This document shows, one piece after another, positions 1 to 8,571 of a stretch of DNA of 64,000 bases; within the stretch, counting starts at the first letter, position 1, and each line of letters begins with the position of its first letter. Below the pieces are notes generated by a model. The model was not told the origin of the DNA, ran no database searches, and saw only the letters and a program-made list of their open reading frames with translations. Source of the DNA: WRGT01 sp942493035. Its GTDB lineage: Bacteria; Spirochaetota; UBA4802; UBA5550. Location: positions 4,030,001 to 4,094,000 of the forward strand of contig OW818666.1 of assembly GCA_942493035.1 (NCBI GenBank). The letters run 5' to 3'. Both the position numbers and the translations under genes were made by a program.

Positions 1-1437
1 CCGCTGCCTGTTCCAGATTTCACTTATAGGCATATTTTTGATATTACCATGGGAGTCTTCTCCGTCTATATCCTGTTTACAGAATGAAGCAGTTCCATCT
101 GAGAGTATATAAAGATCTCTCTGCAGATGCCAGCATGGAGTCCGTTTTACCGGGGAGAGGTCGGAGTATCTTCTGTCGGGAATTCTTCCAAAGTATGTGT
201 TCTGCTTCTGTAAAATGATCGGTACTTTCTGGCCCTCCCAGAAGTCGTAGTATTTATCCAGGTAGGATTTTATATCATTCTCTTTTGCAAATTCGTCAGT
301 CTCATTTATTTTCATTATCTGGATGTAAACTCTCTCCCCGCCGGAATTGAGTTCACCGAGAGATTGAATATTTTTTAAAACTGAGTCGAAAGCATCAGCT
401 TTATGGTATCTTATATATGATTCCTTATCAATTCCGTTGTTGTTGATTATTACTCTGATTTTGGAGTTTTCCGGTTTTGAAATAAAACTTTTAAAATTTG
501 CATCGCCGCTTATTCCGTTTGTTTCAATAATAAGCTGTTCAAGCAGATTCTCATTTACCGAAGCTTCCATAATAGAATAGAATTCAGGGTGTTCCATCGG
601 TTCACCGGAACCGGATAAACATAGTGTATACGGCAGAGCAAACTCTCTCATCCCCTGAAGAATAGAGGAGAATGTTTTATATTCCATATGGCCATGTTCA
701 CCGGACGTGAGTGATTTTCTATAGCAGAATAGACAATCAAGTGAGCATTTACCAGTGAGTTCAACTTCAACATAAGACGGCGCGATAAAGAGTGATTCGG
801 GATTTGCTTCTATGAGATCCTTAACCTCTATGTACCGGGGGATAGATTTATTTATATTGTAAAGATTTTCCATAATCTTTTTTTCACGGAGGCTGTTGAG
901 TCTGAAGGAGACTCTTTTACTTCTGATATCAGGTTCTTTATAAAAAAGTTCCACATCGAATTTATTAATGTTTGCACGAATCACTTTTCCCAGTGGGAGA
1001 GTCTTTTCATTCGTATCGGGAATCTGATTTATCAGTTCGCGTGAAATTATTTCGCAGGCAAATCCCTCAGGGAGATTTTCGGAAAATGTAAACTCCGCAA
1101 GATATTTTATATGAACATCGGACATTTCTGTAAAAATTTCAGCATCGAAGAACGGTGAGTCCCCGTTTATTACAATCGCATGATCTGAAGATGTAGTTTT
1201 GAAATAGTTTTTCCAGAAGTTTATATCATCAGAGTTTTCACGCTTAAAAGTATTTGTCAGATTTTCAAGTCTGCCGGTATAACCGGATGGTATTGAGTAA
1301 TAAATCTTTGTCTCAGGCCTTTTTCGGGAAATTTTCTCTCCGATCATTTCAGGTACAAACATATCATTAAAAAAAAGCTCTGAGTCTTTTACATTCTCGT
1401 CAATATGTATTATTACATCAATATTCACTGTTGTCAC
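1..1437 (-). CDS. spiro-SPASM type radical SAM protein (3' end beyond window)
   Basis: The reverse strand reads open from a GTG at 1437 to base 1 (479 codons) and continues off the window. Residues about 1-200 resemble a degenerate nucleotidyltransferase-like domain. From about residue 220 a radical SAM domain begins, with the cluster motif CSLDCLFCY (Cys231, Cys235, Cys238) followed by LSGSGEPMEHPEF, the usual SAM-contacting GGEP-like loop. Further cysteines at 435 (PCWHLQ) and 453 (ASFCKQD) form a SPASM-like accessory cluster region. This order matches the spiro-SPASM family, which I know as confined to spirochaetes; its substrate is unknown. The GTG lies 6 nt after the stop of the PpiC-type gene, so the two are probably co-transcribed. 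A second in-frame GTG at 1428 is an alternative start. Confidence 0.85.
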   Translation of the reverse strand, partial: MTTVNIDVIIHIDENVKDSELFFNDMFVPEMIGEKISRKRPETKIYYSIPSGYTGRLENLTNTFKRENSDDINFWKNYFKTTSSDHAIVINGDSPFFDAEIFTEMSDVHIKYLAEFTFSENLPEGFACEIISRELINQIPDTNEKTLPLGKVIRANINKFDVELFYKEPDIRSKRVSFRLNSLREKKIMENLYNINKSIPRYIEVKDLIEANPESLFIAPSYVEVELTGKCSLDCLFCYRKSLTSGEHGHMEYKTFSSILQGMREFALPYTLCLSGSGEPMEHPEFYSIMEASVNENLLEQLIIETNGISGDANFKSFISKPENSKIRVIINNNGIDKESYIRYHKADAFDSVLKNIQSLGELNSGGERVYIQIMKINETDEFAKENDIKSYLDKYYDFWEGQKVPIILQKQNTYFGRIPDRRYSDLSPVKRTPCWHLQRDLYILSDGTASFCKQDIDGEDSHGNIKNMPISEIWNRQR

Positions 1438-1443
1438 CGGTTA

Positions 1444-2511
1444 CTAACCTTTTATATATCCTTCCATATAAATCTTAATGGAGGCTTCATCTCTTTTCTG
1501 CTTAACCCATTTTTTAAACTGCTCCTGGGAATTTTCAGTGTAGAGTTTGTACATTATCATCTTTTCAACGCTTTCATAAGAGACAGATCTTCTATCAAGA
1601 TATTTTACAATATGGTAACCGAATCCCGATTTAAAGACTCCGGAGATCTGACCGCTTTTTGTCATTTTGTAAACATTCCCTGCAAAATATGGATCGAGCT
1701 GTGCGAGCATCTGCCAGCCGAGATCCCCTCCATTCTTAGCAGATCCGGGGTCCTGTGAGAATTTTCCTGCAGCAGATTCAAAAGATCCGGGATTAGACAT
1801 AATTTGTTTTCTTATCTCTTCAGCTTTTATATTGGCTGCTTTCTCATCAGTCAATGAACCGCTTTTTGGAATTATAAGTATATGTTTTACATGAACCTCA
1901 AATCCAAGCTTTGATTTATTTGCTTTGTACCAATTTTTCGCTTCTTCAGTCGATGGGGGATTCGAACCGATAGCGACTGACATAATCTGCTCACGGGCGA
2001 TGTTTACTTTTATTTCGTCAAAAAAAGAAAAGAAATCTATCTTCTCCTTTTTCTCAATAAAATCGATAAATTTTTTCAGATCAGGATCTATTTTGTAATT
2101 TGTTTCAAATTTGTTCTCCATGAATTTCTCCATGTTTTCCGAAACTTTTTTTACAATTTCATCCATCTCTTTTTTGTCATTTGTTCTGCCGCTGAAAAAT
2201 TTTGTAATAGCACCTTCCAGCTGGTTTATTACCCGTTTGTCCGAAAGGAGTATCGATTCATTCTGTGCTGTTTCAAATATTATTTCAGCCTCAATCATCT
2301 GGTCGAGTATACGGCTCTTCTCATAATTGATTTTAGAGTCGGGTATTTTTTTTAGAGTTTTAAGTCTCTCAAGTTTCTGTTCTACATCGCTCTCCATAAC
2401 AGCTCTGCTGTTGACTACAGCCAGAACTTTTTCATAGTTCTGCCATGCCCGGGATGATACAGGAATGAGAATTATCAGAGATAATAGTATTATATTTAGT
2501 TTTAATTTCAT
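1444..2511 (-). CDS. SurA/PpiC-type peptidyl-prolyl isomerase (periplasmic chaperone)
   Basis: A 355-aa exported protein. The first ~22 residues form a signal peptide (hydrophobic run ending SSRAWQ). Residues about 25-190 are a helical SurA-like chaperone segment, including the typical VVNSRAVMESDVEQKL opening. A parvulin (PpiC) domain covers about 205-310, with VKHILI, FSQDPGSAKNGGDLGW and GFGYHIVK, all hallmark segments. The family helps fold outer-membrane proteins by isomerising prolyl bonds in the periplasm. It is first in a short minus-strand operon with the spiro-SPASM gene. Family is secure; clients are unknown. Confidence 0.9.
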   Translation of the reverse strand: MKLKLNIILLSLIILIPVSSRAWQNYEKVLAVVNSRAVMESDVEQKLERLKTLKKIPDSKINYEKSRILDQMIEAEIIFETAQNESILLSDKRVINQLEGAITKFFSGRTNDKKEMDEIVKKVSENMEKFMENKFETNYKIDPDLKKFIDFIEKKEKIDFFSFFDEIKVNIAREQIMSVAIGSNPPSTEEAKNWYKANKSKLGFEVHVKHILIIPKSGSLTDEKAANIKAEEIRKQIMSNPGSFESAAGKFSQDPGSAKNGGDLGWQMLAQLDPYFAGNVYKMTKSGQISGVFKSGFGYHIVKYLDRRSVSYESVEKMIMYKLYTENSQEQFKKWVKQKRDEASIKIYMEGYIKG

Positions 2512-2574
2512 TATATTTCCATTTAAAAAATTTATTCTTTATTGATACGAATGAAATAGTATATAATCTGTCAT

Positions 2575-2645
2575 TTCGACAGGCTCAATACATTGCATTT
2601 CGACATGCTCGCTGAACGTATCACACGGTTGCTGAGCTTGTCGAA
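2575..2645. repeat. Inverted repeat with TCGACA/TGTCGA arms
   Basis: TTCGACAGGCTCA (2575-2587) pairs with TGAGCTTGTCGAA (2633-2645) at 12 of 13 positions. A partial third copy (TTTCGACATGCTCGCTGAAC) lies between the arms. Sequences of this kind recur as intergenic repeats in many unrelated bacterial genomes; only one copy is seen in this window. Confidence 0.6.
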
Positions 2646-2707
2646 GCATTCATTAACACTTTATAATACCTGAAGTTCAAATTGTGCAACCATTTTTTAA
2701 TAACAGT

Positions 2708-2793
2708 TTATCGGGCAGTCCCAAAAACTCCGTTTCCGGGACTGCAGGGAGCCCTGCGGGGCTTATAAAGGGGCTACCGCCCTTAAACCCTGT
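2708..2793. repeat. Compound structured repeat (three hairpins)
   Basis: GCAGTCCC pairs with GGGACTGC around an A/T-rich loop. Next come AGCCC/GGGCT and AAGGG/CCCTT hairpins, both enclosed by CAGGG (just after the first hairpin) and CCCTG near 2790. The GC-rich content contrasts with the surrounding AT-rich DNA. It could be a mobile palindromic element or a folded RNA; no similar copy was found elsewhere in the window. Confidence 0.5.
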
Positions 2794-2810
2794 AAATACT
2801 GAGTTATTAG

Positions 2811-2893
2811 AATTGCTTATAAACTAGAGGCTTTATTTCTTTTGCGCCTCTGATGAGGCGGAGAGAAATTTATCGCGCCAGTTTATAAGTACT
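2811..2893. repeat. Dispersed hairpin family, copy A
   Basis: Arms CTTATAAACT (2816-2825) and AGTTTATAAG (2880-2889) are perfectly complementary. An inner hairpin GCGCCTC-tgat-GAGGCG lies between them. The right end continues as GTACTCAGC, like other copies ending GTACTTA. Confidence 0.7.
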
Positions 2894-2901
2894 CAGCTAA
2901 A

Positions 2902-4488
2902 TCATTTGCCGGCTGTATCTTTTCTTTTTTTAAAAAGAAGAAATTCAATACCATCTACAAGAGCCATCCATGAGGCTTCAATCATATTTGTTGAAACCCC
3001 CACTGTGCCCCAGTGATCAACACCGTCGGTCTGATCAATAAGAACTCTTACACTTGATGCAGTTCCGTTGTTATCTTCAAGAACACGGACTTTGTAATCT
3101 GTTAAATGCATATGCGCAATTTCGGGATAAAATTTTGTAAGAGCTTTTCTCAATGCATTGTCAATGGCATCAACCGGACCATTTCCATTGGCAGCAGTAT
3201 GTTCAAGCTGACCTCCGACTTCAACCTTTATCGTAGCCTCGCAAAGGAGTCTGTTGCTTTCGTCCATTTCAGTTATCATTCTGAATCCGAGGAATTTGAA
3301 GAAAGGAGTATATTCTCCAGTGGCCTCTCGTATAATAAGCTCAAATGATCCTTCAGCTGCCTCGAACTGAAAACCTTTCTCTTCGAGATTTTTTATTTTT
3401 TCCAGTACTTTTTTTGACAGGTTAAGATCACCCTCTATATCGATGCCGAGTTCCTTTGCTTTAAATTCCACATTACTCTTCCCCGATAATTCAGAGATCA
3501 TTACTTTCCGTCTGTTCCCTGTAAGTGCCGGATCTATATGTTCATATGTTCTTGAATCCTTCTGAAGTGCAGAAACATGGATCCCCCCTTTATGGGCAAA
3601 AGCATTATCACCCACATAAGGACGATTTTCGAAGTGTGGAAGATTTGCTATTTCACTTACAAATCTGCTCACTTCAGTAAGATGCTGAAGCACTGAGCCG
3701 GAGGAACATTCGTGTCCCATTTTTAGAACAAGGTTGGGGATGAAAGAAGTAAGATCGCAATTTCCGCATCTCTCACCATAGCCGTTAATTGTCCCCTGGA
3801 TAGAAACTGCACCACCATCAACTGCATACATTGAGTTTGCTATTGCAACTCCTGTGTCATTGTGAAAATGTCCGCCGACAGGAGTTTTAATTTTTGATGT
3901 TACAGATGATGTTATTTTATATGCTTCCGAAGGGAGAGTCCCTCCGTTTGTATCGCACAATACAATCATATCAGCACCGGCTTCGCATGCCTTTTCTATA
4001 CACTGTAATGAATAGTCCTCATTGGCTTTGTTCCCGTCAAAAAAATGCTCGGCATCCATGAAGACTGTAAATCCCAGATCCTTAAGATATGCAACTGAAT
4101 CGTATATCAGCATGAGGTTTTCACTCAGTTCCATACCGAGCGCTGTGGTTACCTGGAAATCCCATGTTTTTGCTACAATAGTCAATACATCTGCCTTTGA
4201 ATTAACAAGCGACTGCATGATTGTGTCTTCACTGCATTTAAAACCTTTTCTCCTCGTTGAACCGAAAGCTGCAATTTTGGAATGATCAATATCAAGATTT
4301 CTGACTTCAGTAAAGAAACTGTCGTCCTTTGGATTAGATCCGGGCCATCCCCCTTCTATAAAATCTACTTTCAGCCAGTTCAGAATTTTTGCTATATTCA
4401 GTTTATCCTGAATAGAGAGGGATATCCCGACTGTTTGTGCTCCATCGCGGAGAGTCGTATCGTATATACTTATTATTTTTTTAGACAT
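2902..4488 (-). CDS. cimA: (R)-citramalate synthase
   Basis: A 528-aa protein. It condenses acetyl-CoA with pyruvate to (R)-citramalate, the first step of the threonine-independent route to isoleucine. The HMGL-like barrel starts with YDTTLRDGAQ (Asp10, Arg14) and carries the metal-binding GHFHNDTG near residue 206. Residues about 400-520 form the LeuA-type regulatory dimerisation domain (HTAANGNGPVDAIDNALRKA). The long C-terminal part and the GGWPGSNPKD segment favour CimA over 2-isopropylmalate or homocitrate synthase. AAAGGAAATT stands just before the ATG as the ribosome-binding site. No leu or ilv genes are adjacent. Confidence 0.92.
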   Translation of the reverse strand: MSKKIISIYDTTLRDGAQTVGISLSIQDKLNIAKILNWLKVDFIEGGWPGSNPKDDSFFTEVRNLDIDHSKIAAFGSTRRKGFKCSEDTIMQSLVNSKADVLTIVAKTWDFQVTTALGMELSENLMLIYDSVAYLKDLGFTVFMDAEHFFDGNKANEDYSLQCIEKACEAGADMIVLCDTNGGTLPSEAYKITSSVTSKIKTPVGGHFHNDTGVAIANSMYAVDGGAVSIQGTINGYGERCGNCDLTSFIPNLVLKMGHECSSGSVLQHLTEVSRFVSEIANLPHFENRPYVGDNAFAHKGGIHVSALQKDSRTYEHIDPALTGNRRKVMISELSGKSNVEFKAKELGIDIEGDLNLSKKVLEKIKNLEEKGFQFEAAEGSFELIIREATGEYTPFFKFLGFRMITEMDESNRLLCEATIKVEVGGQLEHTAANGNGPVDAIDNALRKALTKFYPEIAHMHLTDYKVRVLEDNNGTASSVRVLIDQTDGVDHWGTVGVSTNMIEASWMALVDGIEFLLFKKRKDTAGK

Positions 4489-4832
4489 AATTTCCTTTAT
4501 ATTCCTGTATGTTTATAATTCCTGCATACTTTTTTCTGCAAGCTGATATTTCAAGTAATTTTTCTTGGACGGGGTATTATCTCATTGGAGTAACTTCCCG
4601 ATATTTAAATAGTCATAGAACACTGTGTTGTTATACAGTTGGTAGGGTCTATATTTGCTGATAAACTGGTGGTATTCTATACCAGTGAATGCTTTTTCGT
4701 GACGCAGAGCAATTTTACTACCAGTTTGTAAGTACTTACGGGAGTATAAGATGATTGCTGAATTAAATAGTTGACCATCAAAGTTATGGTTTAATTTACT
4801 GATTTAATATAAAAAAAGAAAATGGTTCCGGA
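4489..4832. other. 344-bp divergent intergenic region
   Basis: This separates the divergent cimA (minus) and lipoprotein (plus) genes and must hold both promoters, although no clear -35/-10 pair stands out. Its centre is occupied by one copy of the dispersed hairpin family (4656-4739). No small ORF with a good ribosome-binding site was found. Confidence 0.5.
4656..4739. repeat. Dispersed hairpin family, copy B
   Basis: Left arm TTTGCTGATAAACTGGTGGTA, right arm TACTACCAGTTTGTAAGTACTTA. AAACTGGT (4664-4671) and ACCAGTTT (4720-4727) pair exactly. The inner part is poorer in G/C than in other copies. Confidence 0.65.
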
Positions 4833-5873
4833 ATGAATACAAAACTGATTGAAAAATCCATCTTACAATTGATAATTTTTACATTTCTATTCTTTACTGT
4901 TTCGTGTTCAAACTCCCCTGAAGCTGTTTATGAGAGGATGCTGGATAAGTATGAGAATGGTAAAGGGGGGAATATTACTTTAATGGCGGAAAAATTCCTC
5001 ATGGCATTTTCTGAAATTAAAGTAAATTATGATGATCTTTTTTTTAATAAAAATATAATCCTCTCTGTAAAAGGGGATGATATTGAAATAATCTATCCTG
5101 ATGATATAAGTATTAAAGGTGATAAGAGTATTGGTGAAAATATAACCTTTGCAGATATGAATGATGATAATATAGTTCTGGGTAACGGAAACGGATTTTG
5201 TGTATTTGATAAAGATGGAGATCCGCATACTATCTATAAGCCTGAAAAAAAGGAGAGGATAGATGCCCTGGCTCTTAAGAATAAGAATATTATTTACCTC
5301 TCAGATGGTAAAATGTTTGAGTTGTCATATGGCGATAAAAAAGTTAAAAGAATGGATTCAGGGGAGTATCATTCACCGTATAAAAAGTTTTTCAGATCTT
5401 CTATTTTTGTTTCGGACAAATTTATAACATTGTCAACCGGAATTGCAGGTTTGTATTATATCAGTATTTTCGACGGCAGCAGCGGAAACTCTCTGATGAA
5501 AAATATTACAGCGTCATCTTCTGAATTGAATATAGATGATAATAATCTTTCATATGTCCGTGGAGGGACCGGCAGCTGGTCTGTATCTAAATATGAAATT
5601 CCTACAAAAAAGAGAATTGAGATAAAAGGTGTCGGAAAAATTGATAATATTTTTATCGCAAAAAATGGTTTTATAACAGTCAGCGGTAAAAAATATATGA
5701 TAGAGAGTTTTAAAGGTGAGAAAGGGTTGATGCCTCAGGATTGGAATATTCTAGGTGTATGCAGAGATATGGTGCTGATTGAATACGGCAAAGTCGTATA
5801 CTTGATGGATTTTTCTATTCTGCTGGAGAAGATAAAAGAGCTTAACAGCAAAACCGGAGAGAAATTAACTTAA
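4833..5873 (+). CDS. Predicted lipoprotein of unknown function
   Basis: A 346-aa protein with a lipoprotein signal: hydrophobic segment 10-24 ending FTVSC, so Cys25 is the likely lipidated residue. The mature part is rich in beta-strand-like stretches with repeated Asp/Asn/Gly turns (FADMNDDNIVLGNG, GGTGSWSVSKYE), compatible with a propeller-like or other beta fold, but no family is recognised. It is a single gene. Its TAA stop overlaps the stop of the small convergent membrane-protein gene on the other strand. Confidence 0.75.
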   Translation: MNTKLIEKSILQLIIFTFLFFTVSCSNSPEAVYERMLDKYENGKGGNITLMAEKFLMAFSEIKVNYDDLFFNKNIILSVKGDDIEIIYPDDISIKGDKSIGENITFADMNDDNIVLGNGNGFCVFDKDGDPHTIYKPEKKERIDALALKNKNIIYLSDGKMFELSYGDKKVKRMDSGEYHSPYKKFFRSSIFVSDKFITLSTGIAGLYYISIFDGSSGNSLMKNITASSSELNIDDNNLSYVRGGTGSWSVSKYEIPTKKRIEIKGVGKIDNIFIAKNGFITVSGKKYMIESFKGEKGLMPQDWNILGVCRDMVLIEYGKVVYLMDFSILLEKIKELNSKTGEKLT

Positions 5874-6046
5874 CGGGCTTTGTTCCATGGAGTATATGGT
5901 GCATAAGTATCCACTATATCTGCTCCCTGATTGAAAGGATGTTGTTTTTTTGCAATTTTCATGAAGAGCAGCAGAGTAATCATAACGATTAGAGATAGTA
6001 TTGCAACAATCATTATATTCAGAAGTTTATTATAATTTAAATACAT
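5870..6046 (-). CDS. Small single-span membrane protein (58 aa)
   Basis: The reverse strand encodes a 58-aa protein from an ATG at 6046, preceded by a strong ribosome-binding site (GGAGGATCAG then ATG). Residues about 9-30 form one long hydrophobic segment (IMIVAILSLIVMITLLLF), followed by a Lys-rich positive stretch and a polar tail with PYTPWNKAR at the end. This suits a bitopic protein with its C-terminus in the cytoplasm. Its stop overlaps the stop of the convergent lipoprotein gene. No family is recognised. Length, Shine-Dalgarno site and clean hydrophobic segment argue that it is real. Confidence 0.7.
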   Translation of the reverse strand: MYLNYNKLLNIMIVAILSLIVMITLLLFMKIAKKQHPFNQGADIVDTYAPYTPWNKAR

Positions 6047-6079
6047 CTGATCCTCCGGATATGTTCTTCAGCTGTTTCC

Positions 6080-6145
6080 AGTTCCGCAGCGTATAGATTG
6101 CGGCGGAAAGTAATTTTATAACCAATTTATGAGTGCTTACTTACC
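6080..6145. repeat. Dispersed hairpin family, copy C (partial)
   Basis: An inner hairpin TTCCGC ... GCGGCGGAA is followed by TAACCAATTTATGAGTGCTTAC, matching the right end seen in copies A, B and E. The left arm is not recognisable, so this copy looks truncated or diverged. Confidence 0.5.
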
Positions 6146-6243
6146 ATATAATCTAATGTAACAAAAAAAGCTTGCACTGAATAGTAATTCTATAATCTTA
6201 ATATAATAATGCAAAGAAAAAATTAAAGGTATACAAAAAAAAG

Positions 6244-7119
6244 ATGAAAATGCTCAGAAATGATCTCTGCTGGTGTGGAAGCGGTAAAAAATATAAAAAA
6301 TGTCATATGGAGTCTGATGAAGCATCCGGAACTGCTCCTGAAAAAAAAATGAAACCCCCCAGAGGGATAAAGATTAAAACTCCCGCTGAAATTGCCGGAA
6401 TAACTGACTGCTGCAGATTGACGGCAGAAGTGCTTGATATGGTTAGTGAAAAGATCAAACCGGGTATTACTACTGATGAAATAAATACATGGGTTCATGA
6501 ATATACCGTGAGCCGCGGAGGGATTCCTGCTCCGCTTGATTATAACGGTTTTCCTAAAAGTGTATGCACATCAATTAATGATGTAATATGTCATGGAATT
6601 CCAGACAGCACTGTTATCAAAAACGGTGATATTATTAATGTCGATGTAACCTGTATTCTGAAAGGATATTATGGGGATGCCAGCCGAATGTATATGATAG
6701 GTGATGTAACTCCTGAAGCATCAAAGCTGGTTAAAGTTTCAAAGGAGTGTCTTGATCTGGGAATACAGCAGGTTAAGCCGTATAATGATTTCGGCAGGAT
6801 AGGTGAAGTAATACAGAAGCATGCTGAAAGCAACGGTTTTTCAGTTGTCAGGGATTATGGCGGTCATGGGATAGGTATTAAGTTTCATGAAGAACCTCAT
6901 GTACATCATTACAATGTAGGGCATAGAGGATTGCCCATGTTTCCCGGAATGATTTTTACAATTGAACCGATGATCAATGCTGGAAGATATCAGACTAAAC
7001 TGCTCAGAGATAACTGGACAGCAATTACCATTGACGGTTCACTATCATCTCAGTGGGAGCATACAGTACTTGTAACAGAAACAGGTGTTGAGATTCTGAC
7101 TGTGAGCGGGAAGAAATAA
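6244..7119 (+). CDS. map: Methionine aminopeptidase type I with N-terminal SEC-C zinc motif
   Basis: A 291-aa cytosolic enzyme that removes the initiator methionine. Residues 9-21 are an SEC-C-like zinc motif (Cys9-X-Cys11, Cys20-His21), as also seen at the C-terminus of SecA. After a Lys/Pro linker the M24 domain shows His117 (VICHGIPD), metal ligands Asp134 and Asp145 (INVDVT, YGDASR), His208 (GGHGIG), Glu241 (TIEPM) and Glu272 (WEHTV). All catalytic residues are present. It begins a same-strand run of housekeeping genes ending at ftsK. Confidence 0.95.
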   Translation: MKMLRNDLCWCGSGKKYKKCHMESDEASGTAPEKKMKPPRGIKIKTPAEIAGITDCCRLTAEVLDMVSEKIKPGITTDEINTWVHEYTVSRGGIPAPLDYNGFPKSVCTSINDVICHGIPDSTVIKNGDIINVDVTCILKGYYGDASRMYMIGDVTPEASKLVKVSKECLDLGIQQVKPYNDFGRIGEVIQKHAESNGFSVVRDYGGHGIGIKFHEEPHVHHYNVGHRGLPMFPGMIFTIEPMINAGRYQTKLLRDNWTAITIDGSLSSQWEHTVLVTETGVEILTVSGKK

Positions 7120-7177
7120 TAATTTTTAAGCAGTAACAATATATCAATTCATCAAGAAAAAAAAGGACTGGAAATAT

Positions 7178-8140
7178 ATGAAAGGTTCAATATTCGAAAA
7201 TTCAGGAAGCTGGGTAATGAAGATTATATTTGCAAATGTAATCATTTACCTTCTTCAAGGTATAAATATGCAGAGCATGGTACCATATGAAATTCCAGTG
7301 GGGAATCAGCTCTTCGTTAATCAGACATCATCTATGACTTACTATTTTGGACTTATACCGGCACTTGTAATGTCTAAATTCTATGTATGGCAGCTCGGAA
7401 CTTATATGTTTCTTCACGGGGGATTTTTTCATATATTTCTTAACATGTATGCACTAATGCTTTTCGGTATCCCTGTTGAGCAGTTGTGGGGTTCTAAAAA
7501 ATTTGTTTTGTACTATCTTTTTACCGGAGTAGGGGCCGGGATTACAATTTTTATAATAAATCTTGCCATGGGTGGCACGGGAGCATATATTCCCACTATC
7601 GGCGCCTCCGGTGCTGTGTTCGGTCTTCTCCTTGCTTTCGGATTACTCTTCCCGAATGTTGAACTTCTGGTGTTTTTCTTTATACCTATGAAAGCGAAAT
7701 ACCTTGTGGTAATGTACGGCGGGATTGAAATAATGTCGCTTATATCATCAGGTACTAACAGCAATGTCTCTCACGTTGGTCATCTTGGCGGCATACTGTT
7801 CGGTGTGATATTTTTTCTTATAACAAGAAGAAGAGGGATAGAGTTCTCCGCAAGAAAAATGAAAGCAAGAATGGGTAAAGAGATAAAAGAGAGAGATAAA
7901 GCTCTTAATCTGGATGAACCGGCAGTTGAAAAGCTTACAGTAATTCTTGAAAAACTGAAAAGCGGCGGGTCCGATGCGATCACCGATGATGAATATCAGT
8001 ATATTAAATTAGCCGATATTCTCTATGTTGAGAATGATGATATTTGCGCTTCCGATGATTTTATACCTGAAGACAGTCACTGCAAAAAATGTGAAACAAT
8101 GGAAGCATGTCTGATGAGGGAAATAAAGAAGTATTTATGA
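7178..8140 (+). CDS. Rhomboid-family intramembrane serine protease
   Basis: A 320-aa polytopic membrane protein. The rhomboid core spans about residues 15-215. It has HGGFFHIFLNMYAL (His80, Asn89), the catalytic serine in GASGAVFG (Ser144) and the catalytic histidine in HVGHLGG (His202), so the Ser-His dyad is intact. A cytosolic tail of about 100 residues follows and ends with a cysteine cluster (CKKCETMEAC) of unknown role. The stop codon overlaps the proposed dut start as ATGA, implying coupled translation. Confidence 0.9.
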   Translation: MKGSIFENSGSWVMKIIFANVIIYLLQGINMQSMVPYEIPVGNQLFVNQTSSMTYYFGLIPALVMSKFYVWQLGTYMFLHGGFFHIFLNMYALMLFGIPVEQLWGSKKFVLYYLFTGVGAGITIFIINLAMGGTGAYIPTIGASGAVFGLLLAFGLLFPNVELLVFFFIPMKAKYLVVMYGGIEIMSLISSGTNSNVSHVGHLGGILFGVIFFLITRRRGIEFSARKMKARMGKEIKERDKALNLDEPAVEKLTVILEKLKSGGSDAITDDEYQYIKLADILYVENDDICASDDFIPEDSHCKKCETMEACLMREIKKYL

Positions 8141-8571
8141 TAAAAGTAAAAGTTCAGATGATGGATGGTGCTTCTCTGCCGGAGTATCAGAGCAGGGGTT
8201 CAGCCGGTGCTGATTTATGTGCAATGGTCGATGAACCGGTAATCCTCTCCCCTGGAAAAACAAAATTAATACCTACAGGAATTTTTATTGAGATACCTGA
8301 AGGTTATGAGGCGCAGATCCGTCCAAGAAGCGGTCTTGCCCTGAAGCATGGAATAACATTTTTAAATTCACCCGGAACAATCGATTCCGATTACAGAGGT
8401 GAAATTAAAATTATTATGACCAATTTCGGCGAGGAGAATTTTACAATAGAAAATGGCATGAGAATCGGGCAGATTGTATTTGCCCGCGTTTTCAGAGGTG
8501 AATTTATAAAAACAAACGAACTAAATAAAACAGAAAGAGATCAAGGAGGTTTCGGACATTCCGGAATATGA
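8137..8571 (+). CDS. dut: Deoxyuridine 5'-triphosphate nucleotidohydrolase
   Basis: A 144-aa trimeric dUTPase that hydrolyses dUTP to dUMP, limiting uracil in DNA and feeding thymidylate synthesis. All five motifs are present in order: AGADLCA, PRSGLA, GTIDSDYRGE, RIGQIVF and RDQGGFGHSG. An upstream in-frame ATG at 8107 would add ten residues (MSDEGNKEVF) lying inside the rhomboid gene. The ATG at 8137 is preferred because it forms an ATGA overlap and gives the usual family N-terminus. The 3' end overlaps the RNase J start, again as ATGA. Confidence 0.93.
   Translation: MIKVKVQMMDGASLPEYQSRGSAGADLCAMVDEPVILSPGKTKLIPTGIFIEIPEGYEAQIRPRSGLALKHGITFLNSPGTIDSDYRGEIKIIMTNFGEENFTIENGMRIGQIVFARVFRGEFIKTNELNKTERDQGGFGHSGI

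Larger units (their letters stand above)
2512..2901. other. 390-bp intergenic region with three structured segments
   Basis: No gene of convincing length is visible. From left to right it holds an inverted repeat around 2575-2645 (TTCGACAGGCTCA against TGAGCTTGTCGAA), a compound hairpin region at about 2708-2793, and one copy of the dispersed ~80-bp hairpin family at 2811-2893. The cimA stop lies immediately to the right, so these elements occupy the whole space between cimA and the PpiC gene. Confidence 0.6.
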
